Source of the DNA: Siphonodentalium dalli
Lineage: Eukaryota > Mollusca > Scaphopoda > Gadilida > Siphonodentaliidae
Length of the DNA stretch: 64,000 nucleotides
NCBI GenBank assembly: GCA_032622095.1
Contig: CP136066.1
Coordinates: forward strand, 51,184,911-51,248,910
Reading direction: 5' to 3'
Shown piece after piece: positions 1 to 11,180 of this stretch. Below the pieces are notes generated by a model, which saw only the letters and a list, made by a program, of their open reading frames with translations, ran no database searches and was not told the DNA's origin. Position 1 is the first letter of the stretch; every line of letters starts with the position of its first letter. Made by a program: the position numbers and the translations under genes.

Positions 1-19
1 ACATGCGCTGTTATGAGGT

Positions 20-200
20 ACGCCGTATTCCGGCCCCTCTGTTAGGGAGGTATTCGGTATTCCAAAAATACCGGTATTCGTACGCCGACCTTCCAGAAAA
101 TGAAGTTTTCATATAATTTTATGTATTCCATATGGTATTCCGTATTCCAACTTCTGTGTTTTAAGTGGTATTCCGTATTCCATGGGGGGTGGGGGTGGGG
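20..200. repeat. short interspersed 'ggtattccgtattcc' motif cluster
   Basis: The motif ggtattccgtattcc and close variants (gtattcggtattcc, ggtattcgtacg) recur at least five times in about 180 bases, ending in a G-rich run near 183-200. It looks like the end of a dispersed or simple-sequence-derived repeat. No gene is supported here; the short open frame across it is built from the repeat. Confidence 0.5.
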
Positions 201-316
201 GCCTCTAGCATCTGCTCCTCAATCCTTACCAGATGTCAGTAAAAGTTTCCCATTTCATTATTTCAGTTCTTTAGCAATCTTAATCATTATATGTAATGCC
301 CTGACCATGCTCAATA

Positions 317-1187
317 CTAGCTTGAAATTGGCGAAACAATGAATTTTTTTTCTTCAGAAAATTAACATTTTTATGACTCGCGACATAATTGTCATCAATA
401 AAAACAAATTTTATTCATCGTGGAAGTTAGTCGGTGACTATAAATAATGTCACCATTCAACTGAATGTTGTTGAGCATATTTCAACCAATTTTGGAAGTT
501 TAAATGAATATTTTCTTCACACTCAAAGTCAATTGACAAATTTCAGGATTTTAGCCTGCTTCGTTGGGACCAAATATTTGTTGTGCACACTGAAGGAACG
601 TCTACCATCACTCGATAGGCCAGATTATGCACTGACCATGCTATAAAGTATTAAAGACACGGTTGGCCTTGGCGGTGGATATCCTATGAAAATATCTCCA
701 CCCGTCAAAAACCGCCACAAACAGAAAGAACATCAAAATGTAGATAGACTTTGTCCGTATACAGATAAGGAAAACCGCATAAACAGTATGTTATGGTCAT
801 ATGTTTGACCATTGTTATGTAAACAAAAGCATAAAAAGTTACTTTTCTGGTGTTTGTTTATATTATGATGGTAAACATAAAGAGCGTTCTTTGTTGGTGA
901 ATACCTTATATGGAACTAATAAAGAGCGTTTATGCCATTTGTGTGTGATTAGCCAGTAGCATTGTGCTGTCTTCTGTAACACAATCAGGCTCTTGCTTAT
1001 GTAAAATATAGTAGGTCTTTATGATAACATGCTGTTTACGCGATGATCATGGTATATATGAACGGAACTGTATGCGTTTTAATGTTTTTCTGTTTACGGT
1101 GTTTGGAACAAATATGAATATTTTCGACAATTAAGGCCGCACGTGCCTTTAAACTAGCTTGAAATTGGCAAAACTATGAATTTTTTT
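317..1187 (+). repeat. pair of 34-bp direct repeats about 840 bp apart
   Basis: The block beginning ctagcttgaaattggc and ending in a T run is found at 317-350 and again at 1154-1187 with only a few mismatches. The spacing of about 0.84 kb could mark the two ends of a small element or a local duplication. The sequence between shows no convincing coding potential. The phrase 'ctgaccatgct' also recurs at about 301 and 632. Confidence 0.4.
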
Positions 1188-2345
1188 GGTTGAACAAATT
1201 TACATGGGAATCTCCATAGAAAACGGTTATATTTCGATAAAAACGAAAGTAATGCGAAATGAAAGTCGGCACTGGCCAGAATTCCGTCGCACTCGCAGAC
1301 TGTAATCAGGCGGTGACGCGTTATGCAGTAGAATTGTGAAATGTAAACACGCATTACCTTATGTGAGAATAACACAAGCGCAGACTTGATCAAAGTAATG
1401 CAATACACAACAACAAATAGGATAAAACGGATATAAACACGGTATAAGTGAGAATAAACGTGGAAAAAGTTGACAAAATTTCTTCGGTTATTCGGCAAAC
1501 GGAAGGTATAGATTTATGGTCACTAAAAAGTGTACTCCAGCCCCGGCTCGACTCGGAGAAAAAGTGTGAAATACCAAGCAATAATCTTAACATAAAAATC
1601 AGAAATATGTTCATGATCGAACTGCGGACCTGATAATTATCGAAATATGTAGTCGAAATAATTTTTAAGTAGTTAATCACACGATTTAGACATTAACACA
1701 CTCTTAAAGACGAAATACACGACCATCTAATGTCATTATTTAACTGCGTCGGTGATTGTTGATATCAATCGTGTATTGCTTCGTTTTTAGTAAGACCATT
1801 GATTCTGTTTTGCGCATGCGCAAGTCACTTTCCATATTTGGAATTTCCATATATGGGATTTGTGTTAACCTGAATACCGATCAATCCATTGCAAACAAAT
1901 TACCACGCAATTATCTTAGCATAAAAATATATTGTAATTTATGCAACTACGACCCTGGTAACTCTGATAACTAATAAAATATACCGGGCAATTCATTTTA
2001 AGATCGTTATTTGACTTTGCTTTAGGTTTATATACACTCTTAAACGCACATAAACGACCCATTGGCGTTAAATTAAATATACTCGGTATTTATTATATTA
2101 GTTTTTTATTGCTCAGTATAGAGTTAGACCCTTGACACCTGTCAATATATTTGGGCTGAATTCATATGATGCGGTATTATTCCTCGAAATAAACAACAAA
2201 GCAGTCGTTACTTCGAAATGTCGTTTGGGCTAACATTTACACAAATCCTTCGCGTGTTCTCCTCAATTGGCACGCAGGTTCTCAGTCGACACACAGGTTA
2301 TCCCAGAAAGTGGTGTGAAATAAACACCCAAGGTTTGGGTGAAAT
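1188..2345. other. AT-rich sequence without recognised genes
   Basis: Open frames here are under 115 codons and do not resemble known proteins. I see no splice-bounded exon, RNA gene or TIR element that I can support. Confidence 0.5.
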
Positions 2346-3748
2346 AAATCAGTCGGCGAAGACAACATTATCGAACGAATTACGCGCATTGACGAATACA
2401 TGGAAGCCAACAAACTTATAAGTGACCACCAATTCGGTTTCCGAAAAAATCATAGTACAATAGACTGCATTCACATATTGCGGACTGTAATTGAAGACTT
2501 TAGGAATAGAAACAAACCATTATACTTAGCCTTCGTGGATTTTAAAAAGGCATTCGACTCGGTAGACAGAGATAAGCTTTTCCAGAAAATACAAGAAAAG
2601 AGAATTAGCGGGTATCCTTTAAATGTGTTAAAATCGATGTATACACGTAGTGATTATCTTATAAAAACAAAAGAAGGCATTAGCCCATCTACAACTTCAG
2701 TAATTGGGGTAAGACAAAAGGGTGTGTAATATCGCCCACCTTGTTCAAGATATTTATTGATAATATCGGCAGATATTTCACACCAGAGTGTGACCCGGCT
2801 ATCATTAATACCACTGAAATAAATCATCTCTTATTCGCAGACCATATACTGTTATGCTCCCGCTCACCCAAAGGTTTGCAGGTATGTCTCGATAAATTAC
2901 ACGTTTTTTCTTCGCGCAACAAATTGGCAGTAAATAAACGAAAAACCGAAATAATGATAATACGTAAACGCAAAGCACCAACCATCCCGCTTTTCGAAAT
3001 GGGGTCAGAACTTTTGAACATATGCGACGAATATTGCTACCTTGGCCTAACAATACACCACAATGGTACTTGGCGTCTCGCACAGGAGGAACTAAAAAAC
3101 AAAGCTCTCAAATCCCTCCTTTGTATTCGAGCACAAATAAATACTAAACACCAGCTTCCGATAAATATCTATCTGCATCTCTTCCACGCTGTCATCAAAC
3201 CCATACTCCTCTATGTGTGTGAGATATGGGCGCCTGGGCTAAATACCACCGACTCGACCCCATGTGAACAAGTTCATATAAAATTCTGCAAAATGATATT
3301 ATCTGTCGAAAAAAAAAGTTCTAATCATGCTGTTAGGGCTGAGTTGGGTGAATATCCCGCATATATTGAAGCGTATACTCGTTGTCTCAAGTACCATTTA
3401 CGACTCCAAGCAGAAGATATAAACCCACTATTGAAAGTATCTTCATAATCCTCGCGGGACCGTGGCTCTACGTTCAAGTCACCACACAGCCTAACTATAA
3501 AACTTGTTGGAAATATGGTAACACCAAATCAAAGTAGCGTGTCCGCCACCGAAAATACACTGAAGGCATTACACAGAGACAAGTGTTTGCGTGATATATT
3601 TGATGACTCGACATCAACAAATGGCAACAAATTACGTACATATCGCACAGTGAAATCCTCGTTTATTCTAGAACCATACCTCACAGCAATTAGTGGACCC
3701 CAACAACGAGAAGTATTAACACGACTAAGAATAAGTAACCATACATTA

Positions 3749-4188
3749 GGTTACACTGGTGTAAATAAGGTTCCGAGTGACATCTAGCGGATATATAGGA
3801 GAGAATAAAATAGACACTGGGCCCCGATTGGTCAATAGCCTTGTGTGCTTTTTTCATAAAAAAATCATCACACCTCTTCCCTATGATTTCCCATAGGTAA
3901 AATAGCCATTGGCACAGGAATTAACCCTTTGTAGTGAAGTTTGATTTTTTTGGTGTGGCCTCAAATATGACAGTATTTTTTTATGCGGATCTGACGCTAG
4001 TTACGAAAACACAAGATTTAAAGGCGATTTTCCCTGCTAGACAGACATAATGTCTTTGTGTAAAAGGTTTCCCCAAATGTAAATTTTTCAGATTAAAAAA
4101 AAAATTTGGACCCAATATTTATATAGCCAACAGCATACGCTAAAACGTTAGCACTGAGGCCTATGGAAACATTTACACCAGTGTAACC
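3749..4188. mobile_element. 440-bp MITE with perfect 18-bp TIRs inserted in the LINE
   Basis: The left end ggttacactggtgtaaat (3749-3766) is the exact reverse complement of the right end atttacaccagtgtaacc (4171-4188). The flanking tetranucleotide atta occurs on both sides (3745-3748 and 4189-4192), consistent with a 4-bp target duplication. The surrounding LINE C-terminal protein reading is interrupted here and resumes just after. No transposase is encoded, so it is non-autonomous. Superfamily not assigned. Confidence 0.85.
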
Positions 4189-4627
4189 ATTATAAATAGA
4201 AAACGGCCGACATCAAAGGCCAATAGTTCCACTCGAAGACAGTCGTTGTACACAATGCAACTTAAACTAAATCGAAAGTGAATATCATTTTCTCACTGAA
4301 TGTCAACTTTACGCACTAAAAAGAACGCAATTATACAATAACATAACATGCACTAATCACATTCTTCTAGCAATGACTAATCAGGAAAAAATACTCATTC
4401 CTACTGAAAGCGGATAAATCGGATATAGCAAATGTCTTAAGTAATGCAATTTTATCATTCTTTGAAATGAGGAGACTGGCACTCGTATAAATGCTAGTAT
4501 TATATGTATACAAAACAATATCACATGCCCATAACTAAACTACGATGTTATAAAACACTATTACTGGCCCCTAAATAATTATACAATTGTGTTACTATTG
4601 TGTATATATAATGTTTTTATGCCATAG

Positions 4628-4628
<1 letters not shown>

Positions 4629-4672
<44 letters not shown>
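4629..4672. repeat. (TA)n microsatellite
   Basis: An uninterrupted run of about 22 TA dinucleotides lies in the 3' UTR of the LINE. Confidence 0.95.
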
Positions 4673-4674
<2 letters not shown>

Positions 4675-4802
4675 CTGAACTTTTGAATATTATTACTTGA
4701 TACTGTTATTTCTGTTTCGCATACCACTATGCTCATTGTGTTTGTGACATCTACCTATCACTATGGTGTTTTATGTCAATAAATCTATCTTATCTTATCT
4801 TG

Positions 4803-5650
4803 TGTACCAGAACAGAAATAAGAAATAAAGTAAAACTAACCCTACCCCAAGATAGTGTTCTTAATGCTTTCAATTTTATGCTTTATGCAACTGAACTTGA
4901 AAGGTCTTTCAGACTAGTTGATATAATTCATACCATATATTGCAAAAGTACTGCCCACGATTTATGCAATCTCATCTTCACTGTCACTGTCAATTTCATC
5001 AAATGTGATGGCATCAGTCAATAGCATTCATGTGCAACATCTTCAGAGAAGAATGGTTCAATCAACTCAGGTTGCCTATCGGCTGTCCATCCATGGAATG
5101 CTACATCGAGAGTGGTTGATTTGGCAACGGTTGCTATCATGTTGGCTCGTTTTGACTGTAGAATTAAAGATTCCTCACATATCAGAAATATCAAGTACCT
5201 TCTGTTGATTCTCGAACTTCTACTGGAATATTATCCACCTAGCCTTATTCATTTGTTATCGAACGTTGATTATATAAGGCACACGCTAACAGCTCGAGTG
5301 TAGTAATCGTGTCACTGTCCAAAACCCAATTCATTCCTGAATAAACCATATCTTCCATATATTTTAATCGTATTTCCAGCAACTTCCAGAAGAGTTTGTT
5401 TTCCTTTTTGGAAGGTAATCATTACCCGTGAAGGAATGGAACCCAATAAGTGAATTCTTCTGTTTATTTGACATCTCGATATCACCGACTTGAATCATCT
5501 GGCCATTAGCATAAAATTTGATCGTATTGTCAGTGGTTTAACGTTTATACATTGTGCATAAATGCCATCAAGATGGAGAACTCTCTGACATGACCTCTCT
5601 ATTGATTAATATGTCCTAGAGTTATTGTGGAAAGCGATAGCCACCCGGAT
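4803..5650. other. no recognised gene; weak minus-strand coding-like stretch
   Basis: The minus strand at about 5010-5160 reads as a peptide containing 'TTLDVAFHGWTADRQPELIE', with acidic 'FDEIDSDSEDEI' in another frame at about 4965-5010. Stops and frame changes separate these, so at best this is a decayed coding remnant that I cannot identify. Confidence 0.25.
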
Positions 5651-6604
5651 TACACAAGTACAAACAACCCACTAACATACAGTCACTACATATATACACA
5701 TAAACACCACAAATATGACAAGTTAGTCACTCAATCTATACATATACACATGACAATATAGTCACTCCCTGTGTACATATAGACCATGATCATAAGTCAA
5801 TCCTTATATACTTATTCATCTCATCGTTGGCCATACGGTCACTCCCCGTATACCTATTCGCCACACCTATGGCCAACTAGCTATTCAAGATACATACCCA
5901 CACCCCATACATGACCATAGAGTCACTCCAGGTATAACTATGCATCTCGGCAATGTTCATATAGCCACTCGCTTTATACACGTATCCCTCACCCATGACC
6001 ATATACATGTATAGCCACAATTGTATATACCTGTACACCCCACAAATACCAAACAGCCATGAGTCACCATTAAGGCACACCAGGTGATGATCATTCATGA
6101 TCATACAGTCAATCCTTGTATACCTATTCACTTCACCATTGGTCATGCGTCACTCCCTGTATACATGTTCAACAAACTCATGGCAAATAGCCACGCAAGA
6201 TATACATATACTCCCCAACCATGACCATATAATCACTCCAAGTGATATAGACACTCAATTTATACACATACCACTCCATAAGGATACAACCACACCTGTG
6301 TATACCATTACACCCTATACATCACAACATAGTCATGCAGGCACAACATGTATACTCCTACACCTGACCCATGGCCAAATTCATACCCTGTATACATATT
6401 CACCTCACCATTGGCCATACAGTCACTCCCTGAAAACATATTCACCTCACTATTGGCCATACAATCACTCACTGTATTGCCACATCAACAGTCATATAGC
6501 CACTCGTTATATACATATACATCTACACATGACCATCCACACGCTCGTCAGTGACCATCCAGCATACTCCAGGTACACACTGTACTGTCATTGCATGCAC
6601 ACCT
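5650..6604. repeat. degenerate minisatellite, left part
   Basis: Units of about 35-45 bp follow the pattern 'cactccctgtatacctattcacctcaccattggccataca' with many substitutions and length changes. Frequent landmarks are 'gaccata', 'gtcactc', 'tgtatac' and 'cacctcac'. The array continues at about 7075 after an interruption by a LINE tail. Open frames through it, rich in His, Thr and Tyr, are products of the repeat. Confidence 0.85.
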
Positions 6605-7030
6605 AAAATGCAGAGCAGTAGATATGTGGAATGAACTACCCCTTACTCTCAGAAAAGCGAACACTCTCGAAAACATTAAGAACGCTCTCAAGACTCACCT
6701 GTTCATAATTTGCTTCGGTGCTAAACCTACTACTCAACTTTAACTGTGACAATTAATCTTTCACAATTTACTTAGATGTGACTGTTTTTTAGCCATAAGC
6801 TTTTTTCATAATTTTAATTAGTTTTTAATTATGTTAGTAATCTCTTTTAATTTTAAGTCGCATGCTTATGGTCGTTGGTTTTAATTTTTTTTATATGCAG
6901 AAGGTCGTTATGATTTTTTAATGCCCATTTACTACTTTTTTTTTATCTCTTACCTTGTTTATTTCTATTGATTGATGTAAGCGCATTGAAACTAATTTAC
7001 TGAATAATGCGTTTTAAATGTATATATACA
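6605..7030 (+). mobile_element. 3' end of a CR1/Jockey-type LINE
   Basis: From about 6612 the plus strand encodes 'RAVDMWNELPLTLRKANTLE' and then 'NIKNALKTHLF', ending at a stop near 6741. This matches the C-terminal signature of CR1/Jockey-group LINE ORF2 (W-N-x-L-P ... FK..LKTHLF). The 3' UTR ends with 'gtaagcgcattgaaac ... aatgcgttttaaatgta', the usual form of CR1-like 3' ends. It is strongly 5'-truncated and sits within the minisatellite, so the array is older than the insertion or has expanded around it. Confidence 0.8.
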
Positions 7031-7074
7031 TGTATAACAATACGAATTACACATAGCTGCACATCTATTTATCC

Positions 7075-7400
7075 ATTCACCTCACCCAGTATCATACAGA
7101 CCACACATGCATACATATACACCCACCTGTGACAATACAACAACTCAAGCTACATCTGTACATCCCACACATGACCATACAGTCACTCCATATATACACA
7201 AACACACATATGACCATGTAGCTACTCTCGTTATTTACATAAACCACAGCAATGACCATACAGCCAAACTGGGTACAACTGTATTTGGTACACATAACCA
7301 TATAACCATAGTCACTCCCTGTATACCTATTCACCTCACACATGACCATACACCACTCCCTGTATACCCATACATCTCACAATGGCCACCCCATTCAAGA
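7075..7400. repeat. degenerate minisatellite, right part
   Basis: The same repeat motifs as at 5650-6604 resume ('gaccatacagtcactcc', 'ctgtatacccatacatctcac'). This shows that one array was split by the LINE tail. Confidence 0.8.
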
Positions 7401-9479
7401 ACATATGATACTTCAGTGTTTTGGAACCCCCATGGGGCAAGGATAATTGGAGATAGCGTCAAAATGTCTACCCTTTCGTGTGATACCTCCATCACCTGGG
7501 GGCCGCTCTATAATGGCAATGTCTCATATCCACACGTTTCAATGAAAATTGATGATCACGGGATGAATTGGTCCGTGTAATTGTAAACCTGTACTTGTAA
7601 GATGGAATTGTAGATATGTGATCATCCGTCACTGCACGGTGTCAGTTCATTGTTTACGGTGTGTTGTTGACATTGAGGCTCCGGTGTGTACAGTGCGTGA
7701 TATCCTCACTTGTAAATGTACATGCATGGGCTTTCAAACAATCAGAACACTGTCAACTGGATTGAACATCAAGTCCTTGTCAACATTATAATAGTAATTG
7801 CTGCTCGCTGTTGTTGTTATTGTCACGATTGGTTGATATCGAAGCTCGTGTCAATTGTACCTGTATCCTCTCGTGTCAGTAAATGTGCCAGTGTTTTGAT
7901 AGTCACAGCACTGTCTATTTCAACATCAGCACTGAGTCCAATGATGTCAGTTTACAACCGACCTCAGATCATGCCATGAATCTCTACTCCAAATCGTATA
8001 CGGCCCAGTTGTCACAATTTAGTGGAACATGTCAATGAAAAGCCGGTTTTCGCAGAATTGAAACCTGTCCGGTTAACAAAGGAACCGAAATCAGACCCTC
8101 TTAACAACTGTCCACACCTGAAAAGGTAACATTTTACCAAAAAAACACAAAACAATAGTTTGTAAAGCGACTGCTATCAATTACACAAAATGGCGATCGA
8201 TATAAAATAGGTGAGTTCTACAGCAGGGAACTTATCTTAATTCGTACTCAAGATAAGACGGACTCGCATAACACAAAATGTATGCCGGATCATTGTATTG
8301 AATACAAACAATTAATAATACATATTAAATATCAGCAGTCAGATTCAGTCATACTGTATGGAGTCATTGTCGTATATAATTTGGTCGCCGACAAATATGA
8401 ACTTTGAATCACGAAAATTTTTAACTTAGACAATTTTCATGGGCACATAAAATAACGTTAAAATAGCGTAAAACTGATTAAACGGTATGGGACCGTCGAT
8501 TAGGGCGGTCCGAAACTGTCAAACCGATAGTATTTTGTAACATGATGGTTATATATTTTAGACGCGCCAAACTCGTGACAGAGTAACATTTACAAACGGA
8601 CATACAGATACACACACCCTCGCACGCACATACACATGGCTTTTATACATGTATAGGTGGATTATAACCCTACTGATACAATTATTCGACGAAGAGATAT
8701 TATTATGCTCTAATCCTTACTTATGTGACCGACTTGTTTTTGTTTGTCGAAATACGACATATGTATGGGGATATCAATGGACTAATAAAGGAACTGTATT
8801 TTTCTGTAGATGACGGTTTTGGTGCATCAATTAAAGGTGACAATGGGAAAATGATCTTTATATAGTTTGACCAGAGGGAATGAGTTAAAATACTTCCCCT
8901 TAGTGGGGACAGACGAAATCGCCGAAGCTGGCGTTTTTCTCATTAACCAATGGTGTATCGGTAATTTGTTATGAAGAGTCATCTGCGTTGTGACCGCGTT
9001 CGTGTGTGAATGACTAAATTGTGTTGAGGAGCCACAATGAATATCAACTGTACTGAAGCAAAGTGTTACATACCGAGACACAGTGCATTATACAATATAT
9101 ACATAGCCGTCTGTGTTACAACAATTCCCGCTTGGTGATTGGTCAACTGCCAATTGGGCCACACGTTTCATAGCCCAATAACACAGACCGTAACACGAAC
9201 ACGACGTCATACATTGTTGACATAATAACGAAAAGCGGTCAGCAGAATAATTGGGCGTGCTTTTAAAAGTTAAGCTGAATTGCATCTGAAGCCAGGTAAT
9301 GAAAACAACTATACCGATCACATAATCGTTGCTAAGTGCTTGGTAATCTCGTATTGGGCTGATTTAATGTGCTGCAGGGGCTAGTCTTAAATTATCGGCA
9401 GATGTTGTGAAAATAAATAAGAATACATTCATCATTTTTATGGGAATAAATCATCACAAAGCTATATAAATATAAGAAA
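7401..9479. other. about 2.1 kb with no supported gene
   Basis: Several open frames of 60-90 codons exist on both strands but none resembles a known domain or has convincing splice context. I looked on the minus strand for the missing last exon of the cyclase gene (expected motif V-K-G-K-G...T-Y-W/F-L) and did not find it. Confidence 0.5.
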
Positions 9480-9484
9480 TGAGA

Positions 9485-9536
9485 GTAGTGTGTGTTATTG
9501 GGGGATACGGCGTAGTTGGGGGCACATTTAGTGAGA
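9485..9536. repeat. partial copy of a foldback repeat also at 41.7 kb
   Basis: The segment 'tgtgtgttattg ... ggggcacatttagtg' closely matches 41725-41775, where it forms the left arm and spacer of a small foldback element. Here only the left arm is recognised. It borders the start of the cyclase intron minisatellite. Confidence 0.5.
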
Positions 9537-10780
9537 ACCCTGTCGTCGCGTCCCTGATTACCTCCCATCCACATTATCGTCACGTTCCTCTCACCACTCC
9601 CAAACCCACCCTGTCGTCACGTCCCTGATTACCCCACCCATGTCATCGCGTCCATCATTACCTCCACACTCACCCTGTCTTCACGTCCCTAATTACCTCA
9701 ACATCCACACTGTCGTCACGTTCCTATCACCCCTCACAAACCCACCCTGTCTTCACGTCCCTGATTACCCCACCCCATGTAATCACGTCCCTCATTACCT
9801 CCCCACTCACCCTGTCGTCACGTCCCTCATTACCTCCTATCCCCACCCTGTTGTCGCATCCCTGATAACCATCGCATACACTCTGTCATTACCCTGTAAT
9901 AGCGTCCATAATTACCTCACCACCCACCCTGTCGTCGCATCCATGATTACCCCCACCCTGTCATCACGCCCCTGATTACCTCCTCTCCCCATCCTGTCGT
10001 CGCGTCCCTAATTACCTCCCCACACCACCATGTCACTGCATCTCCGATTACCTGCCCACCCTGTCATTACCGTGTCATCACGTCCCTAATTACCTGCCCA
10101 CCCTGTCATCCCGTCCCTAATTACCTCCTCCCACTCTGTCATCATCGTGTCACCGCGTCACTAATTACATCCCCTCCCACCCTGTCAACACTTCCCTAAT
10201 TGCCCCCTTCTCATCACGTCATCACGTCCCTACGAATCTCCCCATCCTGTCACCACGTCCCTAATTACCCCATCCCACCCTGTAATCACCGTGTCATCGC
10301 GTCCCTAATTTCCTAAAAAAAAACCACCCACCCTGTCATTACGTGAGTAATAACCCGCACCCCACCCTGTCACCACGTCCCTAATTACCTCACCTCCCCA
10401 CCCTGTCACCACGTCCGTAATTACCTCCCATCCCCACCCTATAATCACCGTGTCACCACGCCCCTAATTACCCCCCCCCCCCCGCCCACCTTGTCATGAC
10501 TTCCCTAATGACCCCCACCCTGCCACCACGTCCCTAATTACCTCATCATTCCATCCACCCTGTCATCACGTCCCTAGTTACCCCCACCCTGCCATCACGT
10601 CCCTAATTACCTCCCATCCCTTCCCTGTCATCACGTCCCTGATTACCGCCCATCGTGGTATCACGTCCCTAATTACCTCACCACCCTACCCTGTCATCAC
10701 CCTGTCAGCACCGTGTCATCACATCCCTAATTACCTCACCAACCCAACCTGTGGTAACTATGAAATGACGTCCCTGATTA
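9537..10780. repeat. minisatellite (about 30 units) abutting cyclase exon 4 donor
   Basis: The unit is about 27-45 bp with core 'cctgtcatcacgtccctaattacctc'. I count about 30 copies of the 'ccctaattacc'-type core. On the minus strand each unit reads gag|gtaattaggga, very like the genuine exon 4 donor gagaag|gtaatcaggga at 10787-10771. The array begins directly after the exon with no unique intron sequence between. Unit length varies because of the spacer (ccacccac, ccctcccc, and a longer form with an extra 'caccgtgtcat'). Confidence 0.9.
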
Positions 10781-10781
10781 C

Positions 10782-10880
10782 CTTCTCCAGTTGCTTCCAG
10801 TCTGTTTGCAATCTGTACGGTGATCCCAAACAAGCAGTATCTAGGCATTTTTGATCCGACCACTCCAGCTACCACTGGCC
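10782..10880 (-). CDS. NIT-domain guanylate cyclase, exon 4 (catalytic core, variant motif)
   Basis: This 99-bp exon lies between acceptor tgtttaatag (10890-10881) and donor GTAATC (10781-10776). It joins exon 3 in phase 1 and completes the glycine of IHSG|PVVAG. It encodes residues about 551-583. The canonical class III cyclase block G-D-T-V-N-T-A-S-R-M-E-S reads [12 protein letters not shown] here. The guanine-selecting Cys in 'RYCLFG' (residue 566) and the catalytic Arg (577) are kept, but the transition-state Asn is Gln573 and the Asp after Gly is Ile570. The exon ends in phase 1 after 'ATGE', as expected before a further exon. That exon was not found. The substitutions may be a subfamily trait, loss of activity, or local decay next to the minisatellite. 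Confidence 0.85.
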
Positions 10881-11180
10881 CTATTAAACACAAAATATTG
10901 CGAGATAAAATTGAGGAATAAACATAATTATAACTTTCACAAAAAGTTGGAGTAGGAACGACTCCGATTATTATTGGCTTTTGCGTCATTAATTTTTGCC
11001 TGTATTTGTTGTAGAAACAATAATAGGTTGTTACTTATGCTGCATGGCCATGATTTTGGTCAAATGTTGCTTATATTCGACCCACAATAGTTAAACAAAA
11101 TACGGTTCGTGTATTTGAAAGGAATTCAGAAAAATTAGCAACACGAAAGAAACATTGGAAATAGGTCACACAAACATAGG

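Larger units (their letters stand above)
2346..4802 (+). mobile_element. 5'-truncated, inactivated non-LTR retrotransposon (LINE) with ATCTT tail
   Basis: Reading plus-strand frames across a few frameshifts gives a LINE reverse transcriptase. It starts inside the RT near 2365 with the fingers motif 'QFGFRKNHST', followed by the first catalytic block 'FVDFKKAFDSVD' (about 2530). A one-base shift near 2722 separates 'GVRQ' from 'ISPTLFKIFIDN'. The second catalytic block reads FADH instead of FADD, with GAC at 2840-2842 and CAT at 2843-2845, so the catalytic aspartate pair is broken. The C-terminal domain follows ('KLRTYRTVKSSF', about 3635). It is interrupted by a 440-bp TIR insertion and resumes at about 4200 with a cysteine/histidine motif ('CTQCN...YHFLTEC'). 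The 3' UTR contains a TA microsatellite and ends in aataaa plus tatcttatcttatcttg, a short-repeat tail typical of several LINE clades. The clade was not resolved. The element is dead. Confidence 0.85.

Noticed and set aside
2218-2421. 67-codon frame overlapping the LINE start
   Set aside because: It is out of frame with the RT reading, which starts at about 2365 and matches LINE proteins.
6097-6606. 169-codon His/Thr/Tyr-rich open frame
   Set aside because: It is a translation of the degenerate minisatellite.
5650-7400. CRISPR-like array
   Set aside because: Unit spacing and sequence are irregular, spacers are not unique, and the context is eukaryotic. It is a degenerate minisatellite.
9640-9975. 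111-codon Pro/Ser-rich open frame
   Set aside because: It lies wholly in the intron minisatellite of the cyclase gene.
10705-10781. extension of cyclase exon 4 into '[17 protein letters not shown]'
   Set aside because: The frame stays open past the donor but this part is intron and minisatellite sequence. The gtaatc donor in the correct phase explains the exon end better.
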